64,000 bases of DNA from Alcanivorax sp. (GTDB lineage: Bacteria > Pseudomonadota > Gammaproteobacteria > Pseudomonadales > Alcanivoracaceae), in contig NZ_CP051240.1 of NCBI RefSeq assembly GCF_017794965.1, forward strand, positions 868,001-932,000, given 5' to 3'. Within the stretch, counting starts at the first letter, position 1, and every line of letters starts with the position of its first letter. The position numbers were made by a program, and so were the translations under genes. This document shows, piece after piece, positions 15,107 to 23,909 of the stretch. Below the pieces are notes generated by a model, which saw only the letters and a list, made by a program, of their open reading frames with translations, did no database searches and was not told the DNA's origin.

Positions 15107-16255
15107 ATGAGCCAAGCTGTTTATCTTGATTACGCTGCTACCACGCCGGTGGATCCGGCCGTGGTGGACGTGATGGTCCGTCATCTCGGCCCGGAGGGGA
15201 CCTTCGCCAACCCGGCTTCCCGCAGTCATCTTTATGGCTGGCTGGCCGAGGAGGCGGTGGAAACCGCTCGCCGCCAGGTGGCCGATGTGTTGAATGCGGA
15301 TCCCCGCGAGATCGTCTGGACCAGCGGGGCTACTGAAGCCAACAATCTGGCGATCAAGGGAGTGATCGAAGCCCGTGGTGGCGGCCATGTCATTACCAGT
15401 GCCACAGAGCACAAGGCGGTGCTGGATGCCTGCAAATGGCTGGAGCAACAGGGTCATGCGGTGAGTTACGTCATGCCGGGGGACGATGGCCGTATTGCGC
15501 CTGAGGCGGTCGCGGCGGCGCTGCGGGATGACACCGTGCTGGTGTCGATCATGCATGCCAATAATGAAACCGGGGTGATCAACGATATCCAGACCATTGG
15601 CGCTCTGTGCCGTGAGCGTGGGGTCTTGTTCCATACCGATGCCGCCCAGACGGTGGGCAAGCTGCCGCTGGATGTGCAGGTGATGCCGGTGGATCTGGTG
15701 TCAGTGTGTGCTCACAAGGTCTACGGGCCCAAGGGCGTAGGCGCTTTGTATGTGCGCCGGGCGCCGGAGGTGAAGGTGTCCGCGCAGATCCACGGTGGTG
15801 GGCATGAGCGCGGCATGCGTTCCGGTACCCTGCCTACCCATCAGATTGTCGGCATGGGAGAGGCGTTCATGCTGGCAGTGGATCAGTGTGAGGAAGAAGG
15901 GGGGCGGATTGCCGGTTTGCGCGATCGCCTTTGGCAAGGGATCCGTGCACTGGATGATGTGGCCATTAATGGCGGAGACAGTCCGCGTCTGCCGGGCCAT
16001 CTGAATGTGGCCTTTGCCGGCGTGGATGGGGAGATGCTGATCACTGCCATGAATCAGGTGGCGGTATCGTCCGGCTCCGCTTGTACCTCCGCCTCCCTGG
16101 AGCCGTCCTATGTGCTCAAGGCCATGGGCGTGTCGGATGATCTGGCCCATGGCTCCATTCGTTTCTCGGTGGGGCGTTTTACTTCCGAGGCGGATATTGA
16201 CCGGGCGATCGAGAATGTCCTCGATGCGGTGCGTCGATTGCGCGGTGCGGCCTGA
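15107..16255 (+). CDS. iscS: Cysteine desulfurase, IscS/NifS type
   Basis: PLP enzyme of 382 residues that removes sulfur from cysteine for Fe-S clusters or thio-modified tRNA. The start YLDYAATTPVDP is the family hallmark. His101 in ATEHKAV stacks on PLP, Lys204 in CAHKVYGP binds it, and Cys326 in SSGSACTSAS carries the persulfide (group I loop). A TATAAT at 15048-15053 may be its promoter. It is shorter than E. coli IscS (404) and lacks an adjacent iscU, so its partner is not shown by context; the name is by similarity. Confidence 0.88.
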   Translation: MSQAVYLDYAATTPVDPAVVDVMVRHLGPEGTFANPASRSHLYGWLAEEAVETARRQVADVLNADPREIVWTSGATEANNLAIKGVIEARGGGHVITSATEHKAVLDACKWLEQQGHAVSYVMPGDDGRIAPEAVAAALRDDTVLVSIMHANNETGVINDIQTIGALCRERGVLFHTDAAQTVGKLPLDVQVMPVDLVSVCAHKVYGPKGVGALYVRRAPEVKVSAQIHGGGHERGMRSGTLPTHQIVGMGEAFMLAVDQCEEEGGRIAGLRDRLWQGIRALDDVAINGGDSPRLPGHLNVAFAGVDGEMLITAMNQVAVSSGSACTSASLEPSYVLKAMGVSDDLAHGSIRFSVGRFTSEADIDRAIENVLDAVRRLRGAA

Positions 16256-16445
16256 CGCCCTTCCTTGCCCGCAGGACCAGTGACGGGCAGAAACGACCGT
16301 GCCAAGCACTTTGTGACGTTGGCAGTCATGGCGATGTGTTTCACCTGGCAAAACAGGCCGTCAGCGGTGCCCTGTATCGGCTGAATGGTCATTTTCCGGG
16401 TATGCCTCTTGCTGGGATGCAGAGGTAGGCCAGGAGGGTGAGATC

Positions 16446-17293
16446 ATGCACGGTGCCATTGTTTCCAGCTTCAAGCGTTATCTGGATACCGCCCTGGGGG
16501 AGGATATCTGGCGGCATGTGGTGGAAGATGCCGGCTTGAAAGGCAAGACCTATATGCCGGTTTCCATCTATCCCGATGAAGAAATGGAGGCGCTGCTGAA
16601 TGCGGCGGAGCTTGGGAGCCTCTGAATAACTCCTTGCGTACTCAGCGCGGCCTGGAGCGTGCAGCTGTTGTGTCTTGTCTCGATGGTCAGGGTGGTTCCC
16701 TTTCCGAGAGGCAAGGCGCAGCAGATGGGCGCTCCAGGCCGCGCCCTTCGGGTCTTCCAGGCTGGCCCGCACTCGTTGTTGCGCTTTTTCGACAGGCAAC
16801 CAGCATGCCATCAAAAGTGCGCCCCTCTTTACCTTGGCCGAGGGGGCGAACCAGCCTGAAAGACTGAGTATGCAAGGAGTTATTCAGAGGCTCCCTTGCC
16901 ACCGGGTTGCGACGTGATGACCTGCTGGCGGATTTCGGTGAGTGGGTGATTGCCCCGCTGATGCAGCTCTACAAGGCCATGATTCCCCCTGATACGGATG
17001 CGGTCAGTTTTCTCGTCAATCTGCAGCAGACCCATGAGCGTATCCTCAGGCTCAAGGACCCGTCAGCGCAGGCGCCCAATATCACGGTCAAACGCTGCGG
17101 CAAAGGGCTGGTTGAGATTTGCTATGCGTCCAGCCGCAATATGGGGGCGATGATTCCGGGAGCGGTGAAGGGCATTGCCCGCTGGTTTCATGAAGAGCTG
17201 AGTCTGCTCGCCTCGGAGCCGGGCGAGCAGGGTGCAGTGCACTTCGTGTTCCAGTTCAGCGCCAACGAGATGGCGGCGCGTCAGGTGGTCTGA
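16446..17293 (+). pseudogene. H-NOX (heme NO/O2-binding) protein gene, split by a MITE
   Basis: Removing 16615-16894 and one copy of the CTTG duplication restores an open frame of 187 codons, a normal H-NOX length. The restored protein has the proximal heme ligand His102 (QQTHERI) and the propionate motif Tyr132-x-Ser134-x-Arg136 (YASSR). The start MHGAIVSSFKRYL follows a good AGGAGG site. With the insert, translation stops soon after residue 55 (AELGSL stop). A 3' fragment could only be made by re-initiation. H-NOX proteins sense nitric oxide or oxygen and signal through kinases or cyclases, but no partner gene is adjacent. Confidence 0.9.
16615..16894. mobile_element. MITE, copy 2, 280 bp, inside the H-NOX gene
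   Basis: It has inverted ends GGAGCCTCTGAATAACTCC..., extending about 30 bp, and flanking 4-bp duplication CTTG (16611-16614 and 16895-16898). Ends and interior match copy 1 at 8170-8467, apart from internal insertions and deletions. It carries no transposase, so it is mobilised in trans. The clean duplication and restorable frame point to a fairly recent insertion. Confidence 0.93.
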
Positions 17294-17297
17294 CGGC

Positions 17298-17747
17298 TCA
17301 GGCGGCGAGCTGTTCGGCCTGGTGCTTGATCTTGGCGACCATGGCCCGCAGGCCGTTGCCGCGGGTGGGGCTCAGATGACTGAGCAAATCGATACGGTCG
17401 AAGAAGCCGTCCATATCATAGTCGTGTATGGCCTTGGGGGATTGCTGGTTCAGGGCAGACAGAACAATCGCCGCCAGCCCTTTCACGATCAGCGCATCGG
17501 ACTCCACGGCCAGATACAGGGTGTCGGCATCACTGTCGTAATCCGTTTCCAGCCACACCTGGCTCTGGCAGCCCCGCACAAAGCGGTCTTCGGTTTTCAG
17601 CTCATCGGGCAGGCCGGGTAGCTGTTTACCCAGATCAATGATGTAGCGATAACGCTCTTCCCAGTCATCCAGAAATTCCAGATCCTCGGCAATGTCCTCG
17701 GCAGTCACATCCTTGCCAAGCTTGATGCTGCGAATATCAAATGACAC
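17298..17747 (-). CDS. sufE: Cysteine desulfuration protein SufE
   Basis: SufE-family sulfur acceptor of 149 residues from GTG 17747 (GGAG ribosome site 8-11 bases before). A longer in-frame ATG at 17864 would run through an intergenic hairpin and is rejected. The conserved LEFLDDWEERYRYIIDLG and the active-site Cys in FVRGCQSQVW are present. It takes persulfide from SufS and stimulates it. Last gene of the leftward suf set. Confidence 0.92.
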   Translation of the reverse strand: MSFDIRSIKLGKDVTAEDIAEDLEFLDDWEERYRYIIDLGKQLPGLPDELKTEDRFVRGCQSQVWLETDYDSDADTLYLAVESDALIVKGLAAIVLSALNQQSPKAIHDYDMDGFFDRIDLLSHLSPTRGNGLRAMVAKIKHQAEQLAA

Positions 17748-17790
17748 GTCGTTGAACTCCGTTATCTCTGGCTGCAGGTTTACTGGGTTT

Positions 17791-17825
17791 TGCGTGCTGC
17801 ATGTTGCGTGAAGCGTGCAGCGTCT
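17791..17825. repeat. GCATGTTGCGTG/GAAGCGTGCAGC word repeat
   Basis: A short run of overlapping GCGTG, GCATG and GCAGC words lies between sufT and sufE. The same words occur at 14060-14098 and 51402-51470. Confidence 0.6.
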
Positions 17826-17829
17826 CTTG

Positions 17830-18372
17830 TCAGAACATCCCCAGTTCGAGCTGGGCTTCTTCACTGATCATCTCGCGGCTCCAGGGCGGGTCGAATACCA
17901 GGGCCACTTCCACCTTGTCCACGTTGGGCACCTTGCCCAGGCGATCTTCAACATCGCCCACCAGTACCGGGCCCATGCCGCAGTTGGGGGCGGTGAGGGT
18001 CATGCGGACCTGGACCACGTTCTCGCCGTCACGGCGGATCACGTCACAGCCGTAGACCAGCCCCAGCTCCTTGATGCTCACCGGGATTTCCGGGTCGAAG
18101 ATGGTCTGCAGGGTATTGTCCAGGTCTTCCTGGCGCACGCTGCCGTCCTCATTGGCGGGGGCGAAGTTCAGTTCCAGCGGCTGCTGGCCGATGGCATCGG
18201 CGTCGGTGCCGTCAATGCGCGCCATGTTACCGTTGATAGTCACCGTGTAGGTGCCACCCAGGGCCTGGCGCAGGTTCACGAAGCTGTTCTTGGGGATGGT
18301 AATACGGGTGCCGTCCGGCACCTTGCGGGCCGGGACATCACGGGAGACGACAACCGTTCTTTGCTCTGCCAA
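17830..18372 (-). CDS. sufT: Putative Fe-S cluster assembly protein SufT
   Basis: MIP18/DUF59-family protein of 180 residues. The C-terminal domain has the hallmark TAPNCGMGPVL with its reactive Cys, and DPPWSREMISEEAQLELG at the end. An N-terminal extension of about 70 residues is typical of the proteobacterial SufT group. It is thought to help Fe-S delivery or maturation. It lies 1 base after sufA and upstream of sufE. Confidence 0.92.
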   Translation of the reverse strand: MAEQRTVVVSRDVPARKVPDGTRITIPKNSFVNLRQALGGTYTVTINGNMARIDGTDADAIGQQPLELNFAPANEDGSVRQEDLDNTLQTIFDPEIPVSIKELGLVYGCDVIRRDGENVVQVRMTLTAPNCGMGPVLVGDVEDRLGKVPNVDKVEVALVFDPPWSREMISEEAQLELGMF

Positions 18373-18373
18373 G

Positions 18374-18733
18374 TTATACCTCTTCGACGGTAAAGCTCTC
18401 GCCGCAGCCGCATTCGCCGGTGGCGTTGGGGTTGCGGAACTTGAACAGGCTGTTGACGCCTTCGGTGACGTAATCGATGACCAGGCCGTTGAGCATGGGC
18501 AGCCACTTTTCCGGCACGTACAGGTTCACGTCGTCGATGACGAACAACTGGTCGCCATCTTTGGCCTCTTCCACGAATTCAAGCACGTACATGAACCCGG
18601 AGCAGCCGGATTCGTCCAGGTCCAGACGGATGCCGGCGGCATTGGCGCGGGCGATTTCACGCAGCGCCTGTTTATTGGCTGCTTCGGTCAGGTGGATGGT
18701 GATTTGACCGGGAGTAAATGTCTGAACTGTCAT
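18374..18733 (-). CDS. sufA: A-type Fe-S carrier protein SufA
   Basis: HesB/IscA-family carrier of 119 residues. The three ligand cysteines are Cys44 (ESGCSGF), Cys108 and Cys110 (ECGCGES). It receives clusters from SufBCD and passes them to client proteins. The position between sufS and sufT in a suf operon supports the SufA name over IscA or ErpA. Confidence 0.88.
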   Translation of the reverse strand: MTVQTFTPGQITIHLTEAANKQALREIARANAAGIRLDLDESGCSGFMYVLEFVEEAKDGDQLFVIDDVNLYVPEKWLPMLNGLVIDYVTEGVNSLFKFRNPNATGECGCGESFTVEEV

Positions 18734-18756
18734 GAATTACCTACCTTGCCAAAACG

Positions 18757-18836
18757 CCAGATGCTTGATGCCTGACGCTTGACGCTGAAAACCAATGTGG
18801 GATCGTGCTCCGGCGTCCGGCGTCCGGCGTCCGGGG
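18757..18836. repeat. GACGCT/GGCGTCC word repeat
   Basis: TGCCTGACGCTTGACGC on the left and a tandem GGCGTCC run (three copies, 18818-18836) on the right are near-complementary, giving a possible stem between sufS and sufA. Confidence 0.65.
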
Positions 18837-20060
18837 TTACAGGAAGGTTTTCACCTTCTCCAGTGCCTCGAACAGGCGATCCACCTCATCAAGGGTATTA
18901 TAAATCGAGAACGAGGCACGCACAGTGCCCGGAATACCGAGCGAATCCATCAACGGCATGGTGCAGTGATGGCCGGTGCGTACTGCCACGCCCTGCTTGT
19001 CCAGCAGCATGCCCACATCCGCCGGGTGACCGCCCTCCAGCAGGAAGGACAATACACTTACCTTGTTGGCGGCGGTGCCGATGATTTTCAAGCCATCGAA
19101 AGCCTCTGCCTTTTCTGTGGCCCGGGCCAACAGCGCGTTTTCATGGGCTTCAAGGGCAGGGCGATCCTGGGTATTGAGCCAGTTGATGGCGGCGCCAAGA
19201 CCGATTGCCCCGGCAATGTTGGGGGTGCCAGCCTCGAACTTGTAGGGCAGCTGGTTCCAGGTGCTCTTCTCGAAGGTGACCACTTCGATCATTTCGCCAC
19301 CGGTCTGGTAGGGCGGCATGGCCTCCAGCAGTGCGCGGCGACCATAGAGCACGCCGATGCCGGTGGGGCCGAACAGCTTGTGGCCGGAAAAGGCGTAGAA
19401 ATCCACGTCCAGGTCCTGCACATCCACCGGGAAGTGGGCCACGGCCTGGGCGCCGTCGATCAGGGTGATGGCGCCCACCGCTTTTGCGCGGGCAACCATG
19501 TCCTTCACCGGGTTCAGGGTGCCCAGCGCATTGCTGGCATGGCCGATGGCGAAGATTTTGGTTTTTTCGCTGAGCAGCTGCTCGAAAGCGTCCAGATTCA
19601 GGCTGCAATCGTCACGTAGCGGGATCACCTTGAGGGTGGCGCCGGTGGCTTCGCAGGCCTGTTGCCAGGGCACGATGTTGGCATGGTGTTCACTGGTGCC
19701 GATCAGTACCTCGTCGCCGGGCTGGAGGCGCTCGCGGGCCACGCACTGGGCAACGATGTTGATGGATTCGGTGGTGCCCTTGGTCCAGAGAATTTCTTCC
19801 CGGCTGGCGTTGAGGAAGTCCGCCACGGTTTGGCGTGCACCCTCGAACTGGCCGGTGGCTTCGTCACTCAGGTAGTGGGCACCACGGTGCACATTGGAAT
19901 TCACGCCACGGTAGTAATTCTGCAGGGCGTCCAGTACCGCCACCGGTTTTTGGGTGGTGGCGCCATTATCCAGATAGACCAGCGGCTTGCCGTTGACCTG
20001 CTGGTCCAGAATCGGAAACTGGGCGCGCAGGGCGTTGATATCCAGTGCCTTCACGGTCAT
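18837..20060 (-). CDS. sufS: Cysteine desulfurase SufS
   Basis: Group II desulfurase, 407 residues from ATG 20060. Lys228 in FSGHKLFGPTG binds PLP. Cys366 in RTGHHCTMPLM is the persulfide residue, in the short group II loop that needs SufE. The start overlaps the sufD stop by 4 bases. It supplies sulfur to the SufBCD scaffold with SufE. A longer upstream frame exists but runs inside sufD and is discarded. Confidence 0.95.
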   Translation of the reverse strand: MTVKALDINALRAQFPILDQQVNGKPLVYLDNGATTQKPVAVLDALQNYYRGVNSNVHRGAHYLSDEATGQFEGARQTVADFLNASREEILWTKGTTESINIVAQCVARERLQPGDEVLIGTSEHHANIVPWQQACEATGATLKVIPLRDDCSLNLDAFEQLLSEKTKIFAIGHASNALGTLNPVKDMVARAKAVGAITLIDGAQAVAHFPVDVQDLDVDFYAFSGHKLFGPTGIGVLYGRRALLEAMPPYQTGGEMIEVVTFEKSTWNQLPYKFEAGTPNIAGAIGLGAAINWLNTQDRPALEAHENALLARATEKAEAFDGLKIIGTAANKVSVLSFLLEGGHPADVGMLLDKQGVAVRTGHHCTMPLMDSLGIPGTVRASFSIYNTLDEVDRLFEALEKVKTFL

Positions 20061-21283
20061 GCCGCCGCATCTCCCGCCGGGCTGGCGTGGGTCAGCTCGG
20101 CTTCCAGCCAGGGCTGGGCCCATTCCGCCACTTTCTCGTGGGGCAGGGCCATCAGCAGTTCGTTGACGAAGCCCAGGCTCAGCATGCGCTTGGCTTCTGC
20201 CGCCGGGATGCCGCGCGATTGCAGGTAGAACTGCTGGGTGGCATCCAGCTGGCCGACGGTGGTGCCATGGGCACACTTAACGTCGTCGTTGTAGATCTCC
20301 AGCTCCGGCTTGGTGTTGATCTCCGCACCGGCATTGAGCAGCAGATTCTTGTTGGACAGTTCGGCGTTGGTGCCACTGGCGCCGGGGTGGATGTGAATAC
20401 GGCCGTTGAATACGGCCTTGCCACTTTCGCCGGCCAGACCCTTGAAGTTCTGGTCGGACTGGCAGTTGGGCACCGCATGTTCCACACACATCTGGTTGTC
20501 CACGTGGCTCTTGTCGCGCACCACGAAGATGCCTTTCATGTTCAGTTCGGCGCCGCTTTTGCCCACCAGGGCGTGGACATCGTTACGACGCAGGCGGTTA
20601 CCGGTCATCAATTGGTAGCTGTTCACCGTGCTCACGCCCTGCTGGTCGATCACCAGGGTGCCGATGTACAGGGTGGAGGCCTGCTCCCCCTGCAGGCGGT
20701 AATGGGTCAGCTGGGCGTTGTCGGCGGTGATCAGTGCGGTGACTGCGTTGGTCAAAGCCTGGCCTTCGGCGTGGACATGCTCGATCACGGTGGCTTCAGC
20801 GCCCGTGTTGAGCTTGACGATCACGCGGGGGTTGCAGTGCGCCGGTGCGTCGCTGGCAGACTGAATCTGCACGTGGATCGGCTGCTCGATACGGGTATTG
20901 GCGGCCACTTCCAGCACGACAGGACGGGCCACAGCGCTGTTGTAGAGCGCAAACGGAGTATCCAGTCCGTTCACGGCGGGACTGTCATGATGCAGGTTGA
21001 CGCCAGCGGGCAGGGTGCTGCCGGTCAGCTCGCCATTGGTGAGGGTGACCACGTATTCGCTCAGGGCGGGCAGGGGGCTGCTCAGTTCGCCGTTGGCAAT
21101 GCCATTCAGGTGCCCGTCAGCCAGGGCATGCAGAGAGGTGTACTTCCAGCGCTCGGTCTTGCGCTCAGGAAAGTCGACCGCCTCCAGCTCGCCCAGGTCT
21201 GCACCGTCACCGGCCAGACGGCGGGCGCTGGCCAGGGTCTGGGTTTTCAGGTCGAGAGCCAGGTTTGAGGAGGTTAAGCTCAT
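20057..21283 (-). CDS. sufD: Fe-S cluster assembly protein SufD
   Basis: SufD scaffold subunit of 408 residues. Beta-helix core with the C-terminal segments VKCAHGTTVGQLD and FYLQSRGIPAAEAKRML, both typical. It forms SufBC2D with SufB and SufC. The gene overlaps sufC by 4 bases and sufS by 4, so the cluster is tightly coupled. An FPERKTERWKYTSL motif near the N-terminus also fits. Confidence 0.95.
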   Translation of the reverse strand: MSLTSSNLALDLKTQTLASARRLAGDGADLGELEAVDFPERKTERWKYTSLHALADGHLNGIANGELSSPLPALSEYVVTLTNGELTGSTLPAGVNLHHDSPAVNGLDTPFALYNSAVARPVVLEVAANTRIEQPIHVQIQSASDAPAHCNPRVIVKLNTGAEATVIEHVHAEGQALTNAVTALITADNAQLTHYRLQGEQASTLYIGTLVIDQQGVSTVNSYQLMTGNRLRRNDVHALVGKSGAELNMKGIFVVRDKSHVDNQMCVEHAVPNCQSDQNFKGLAGESGKAVFNGRIHIHPGASGTNAELSNKNLLLNAGAEINTKPELEIYNDDVKCAHGTTVGQLDATQQFYLQSRGIPAAEAKRMLSLGFVNELLMALPHEKVAEWAQPWLEAELTHASPAGDAAA

Positions 21284-22035
21284 GCAGATTCTTCCTCGCC
21301 GGTGAGCCAGCCGTAGCCTTTCTGTTCCAGTTCCAGTGCCAGTTCCTTGCCGCCGGACTTGATGATCTGGCCGTTGTACAGCACGTGTACAAAGTCCGGC
21401 ACGATGTAGTCCAGCAGGCGCTGGTAATGGGTGACCAGCACGATGCCGCGCTCCGGGCTGCGCAGGGAATTGACCCCTTTGGCGACCACTTGCAGGGCGT
21501 CGATGTCGAGGCCGGAATCCGTCTCGTCGAGCAGTGCCAGCTTGGGCTCCATCAGCATCATCTGCATGATTTCGTTGCGCTTCTTCTCGCCACCGGAGAA
21601 GCCCTCGTTGACGCCACGCTTGAGGAAGCTGGCATCCAGGCTGACCTGCTTGCAGGCAGCCCGGGCCTGGCGAAGCAAGGTGACCGAATCCCACTCTTCC
21701 TTGCCCTGGGCGCCGCGCACGGATTCCAGTGCCGCCTTGAGGAATTCCATGTTGGAGACACCGGGGATTTCCACCGGGTACTGGAACGCCAGGAACAGGC
21801 CCGCCTGGGCGCGCTCTTCCGGTTCCATGTCCGCCAGGCTCTTGCCTTCGAACAGGGCTTCGCCACCGGTGATTTCGTAGTTGTCACGGCCGGACAGCAC
21901 GTTGGCCAGGGTGGATTTGCCGGAGCCGTTGGGGCCCATGATGGCGTGCACCTCGCCCGGGTTCACGGTCAGGTTCAGGCCCTTGAGAATCGGCTTGTCC
22001 GCCACGGAGGCGTGAAGATCACGAATTTCCAGCAT
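21280..22035 (-). CDS. sufC: Fe-S cluster assembly ATPase SufC
   Basis: ABC-type ATPase, 251 residues from ATG 22035 (an earlier in-frame start runs into the intergenic region). Walker A GPNGSGKST is at about 34-42, the signature is FSGGEKKRNE, and Walker B LALLDETDSGLD with the SufC-specific DETDSGLD follows. It powers the conformational change of SufBCD. Confidence 0.96.
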   Translation of the reverse strand: MLEIRDLHASVADKPILKGLNLTVNPGEVHAIMGPNGSGKSTLANVLSGRDNYEITGGEALFEGKSLADMEPEERAQAGLFLAFQYPVEIPGVSNMEFLKAALESVRGAQGKEEWDSVTLLRQARAACKQVSLDASFLKRGVNEGFSGGEKKRNEIMQMMLMEPKLALLDETDSGLDIDALQVVAKGVNSLRSPERGIVLVTHYQRLLDYIVPDFVHVLYNGQIIKSGGKELALELEQKGYGWLTGEEESA

Positions 22036-22089
22036 GTTTTGATGCGCCTTTCGATTGGGCCGGGAGTCCGGCACCGGGTTGATTCAGGG

Positions 22090-22155
22090 TTGCTGTGGGA
22101 GCTTGCCTGCAAGCGATTTGAGCAAGATCGATCGCTTGCAGGCAAGCTCCTACGG
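22090..22155. repeat. REP-type inverted repeat between sufB and sufC
   Basis: GTGGGAGCTTGCCTGCAAGCGA is followed by an 18-base centre and a near-perfect reverse complement ending GCTCCTAC (core of the arms quoted in part: GCTTGCCTGCAAGCGA). It matches the Pseudomonas-type REP layout in which two oppositely oriented units form a pair. It may affect the relative levels of sufB and sufC. Confidence 0.85.
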
Positions 22156-22173
22156 CGTAGTTGGTCTCGGGTG

Positions 22174-23613
22174 TTAGCCCACCGCGCCTTCCAGGCTCAC
22201 TTCCAGCAGCTTGCCGGCTTCCACGGCGAACTCCATGGGCAGTTCCTTGAACACCTCTTTACAGAAGCCGTTCACGATCATGGATACGGCTTTCTCCGGG
22301 TCGATGCCACGCTGGCGACACAGGAACATCTGGTCATCACTCACCTTGGAGGTGGTGGCCTCGTGCTCAATGGTGGCCGTGGGGTTCTTCGACTCGATGT
22401 ACGGGAAGGTGTGCGCGCCGCACTGATCGCCCAGCAGCAGGGAGTCGCACTGGGTAAAGTTGCGCGCGTTTTCCGCCCGCGGGCTGATGCGTACCAGGCC
22501 CCGGTAGGCATTCTGGCTGCGTGCTGCAGAAATGCCCTTGGATATGATGGTGCTCTTGGTGTTCTTGCCCAGGTGGATCATCTTGGTGCCGGTGTCCGCC
22601 TGCTGCATGTGGCGGGTCAGGGCCACCGAGTAGAACTCGCCGATGCTGTTGTCGCCACGCAGGATCACAGAGGGGTACTTCCAGGTGATGGCGGAGCCGG
22701 TTTCCACCTGGGTCCAGCTGATCTTGCTGTTGTCGTGGGCCACGCCGCGCTTGGTCACAAAGTTGTAGATGCCACCCTTGCCGTTCTCGTCACCGGGGTA
22801 CCAGTTCTGGACCGTGGAGTACTTGATTTCGGCACCGGGCAGGGCCACCAGCTCGACCACGGCGGCGTGCAGCTGGTTCTCGTCCCGCTGGGGCGCGGTG
22901 CACCCTTCCAGGTAGCTCACGTAGCTACCTTCGTCGGCCACGATCAGGGTGCGCTCGAACTGGCCGGTATTGGCTTCGTTGATGCGGAAGTAGGTGGACA
23001 GCTCCATGGGGCAGCGTACGCCCTTGGGGATGTAAACAAAGGAACCGTCGGAGAACACCGCGCTGTTCAGGGCCGCATAGAAGTTGTCACCCTGAGGGAC
23101 CACAGAGCCCAGGTACTTGCGGATCAGCTCCGGGTGCTCCTTGATGGCCTCGGAGATGGAGCAGAAGATCACCCCGGCTTCCGCCAGCTTCTCTTTGAAG
23201 GTGGTAAATACCGAAGAGGAATCGAACACCACGTCCACGGCTACGCCGGCCAGCATTTCCTGCTCGTGCAGGGGGATGCCCAGCTTTTCATAGGTGGCCA
23301 GTAGTTCCGGGTCTACCTCATCCAGGCTCTTGGGGGCGTCGTCCAGGCTCTTCGGCTTGGAATAGTAGGACACCTCATTGAAATCGATGGGCGGATGGGA
23401 CAGATGTGCCCAGCCCGGAGAGGGCATTTCCTGCCACTTGCGGTAGCTTTCCAGTCGCCATTCCAGCATCCATTCCGGCTCTTCCTTCTTGGCAGACAGG
23501 AAGCGGATGACGTCCTCGCTCAGGCCCGGGGGCAGGGTCTCGGCGTCCACCGTGGTGGTGAAACCGGCCTCGTAGTTGGAGCGAATCAGCTTGTCCAGTT
23601 CGGCTTGGCTCAT
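22174..23613 (-). CDS. sufB: Fe-S cluster assembly protein SufB
   Basis: SufB scaffold of 479 residues, first gene of the leftward set. Conserved features include YIPKGVRCPMELSTYFRIN, SYVSYLEGCTAP and the C-terminal MFLCRQRGIDPEKAVSMIVNGFC (quoted in part: RQRGIDPEKAVSMIVNG). It binds the nascent cluster with SufD. Its promoter carries a type-1 IscR site, so it should be released from repression when clusters are scarce. Confidence 0.96.
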   Translation of the reverse strand: MSQAELDKLIRSNYEAGFTTTVDAETLPPGLSEDVIRFLSAKKEEPEWMLEWRLESYRKWQEMPSPGWAHLSHPPIDFNEVSYYSKPKSLDDAPKSLDEVDPELLATYEKLGIPLHEQEMLAGVAVDVVFDSSSVFTTFKEKLAEAGVIFCSISEAIKEHPELIRKYLGSVVPQGDNFYAALNSAVFSDGSFVYIPKGVRCPMELSTYFRINEANTGQFERTLIVADEGSYVSYLEGCTAPQRDENQLHAAVVELVALPGAEIKYSTVQNWYPGDENGKGGIYNFVTKRGVAHDNSKISWTQVETGSAITWKYPSVILRGDNSIGEFYSVALTRHMQQADTGTKMIHLGKNTKSTIISKGISAARSQNAYRGLVRISPRAENARNFTQCDSLLLGDQCGAHTFPYIESKNPTATIEHEATTSKVSDDQMFLCRQRGIDPEKAVSMIVNGFCKEVFKELPMEFAVEAGKLLEVSLEGAVG

Positions 23614-23633
23614 AGATCAGTGCCTGCGATTGA

Positions 23634-23685
23634 ATACCAGAGTAATTTAGTCGGGTATTATACGCCTTTCGCGGGCGCTGTCGAA
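23634..23685 (-). promoter_or_regulatory. sufB promoter with IscR type-1 site
   Basis: On the minus strand, TTCGAC (23680-23685), a 17-base spacer and TATAAT (23657-23662) form a good sigma-70 promoter. ATACCCGACTAAATTACTC and the following TGGTAT (23634-23658) fit the type-1 IscR consensus and overlap the start-site region, so apo/holo IscR would act as a roadblock repressor. Confidence 0.8.
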
Positions 23686-23909
23686 TGGGGGCGGGTGTGA
23701 AATGGCCGCGGCCCGGTGACGGCGGGGCGGTGCGTGTCCGACGGGGCGGCAACGGTATCATAATTCGCCTCTCTTGCGTATAATCCGCCGGTTCCAGGGG
23801 GTTGCTGCGTGGGCTGCTTTGCCAGTCTGCCGATCGCCCCTGTCATTGCCCCGGGGAACCGTTTGGGTTTCCGAGGACCATTTAACGCAAATCTGGAGTG
23901 AACAGACTG

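Noticed and set aside
17748..17864. N-terminal extension of SufE to ATG 17864
   Set aside because: It would translate the intergenic repeat and has no counterpart in SufE proteins; GTG 17747 has a good ribosome site.
21265..23304. 679-codon open frame on the plus strand
   Set aside because: It lies antisense to sufC and sufB, whose products are unmistakable. Its His/Gly/Val-rich sequence is typical of a shadow frame in high-GC DNA.
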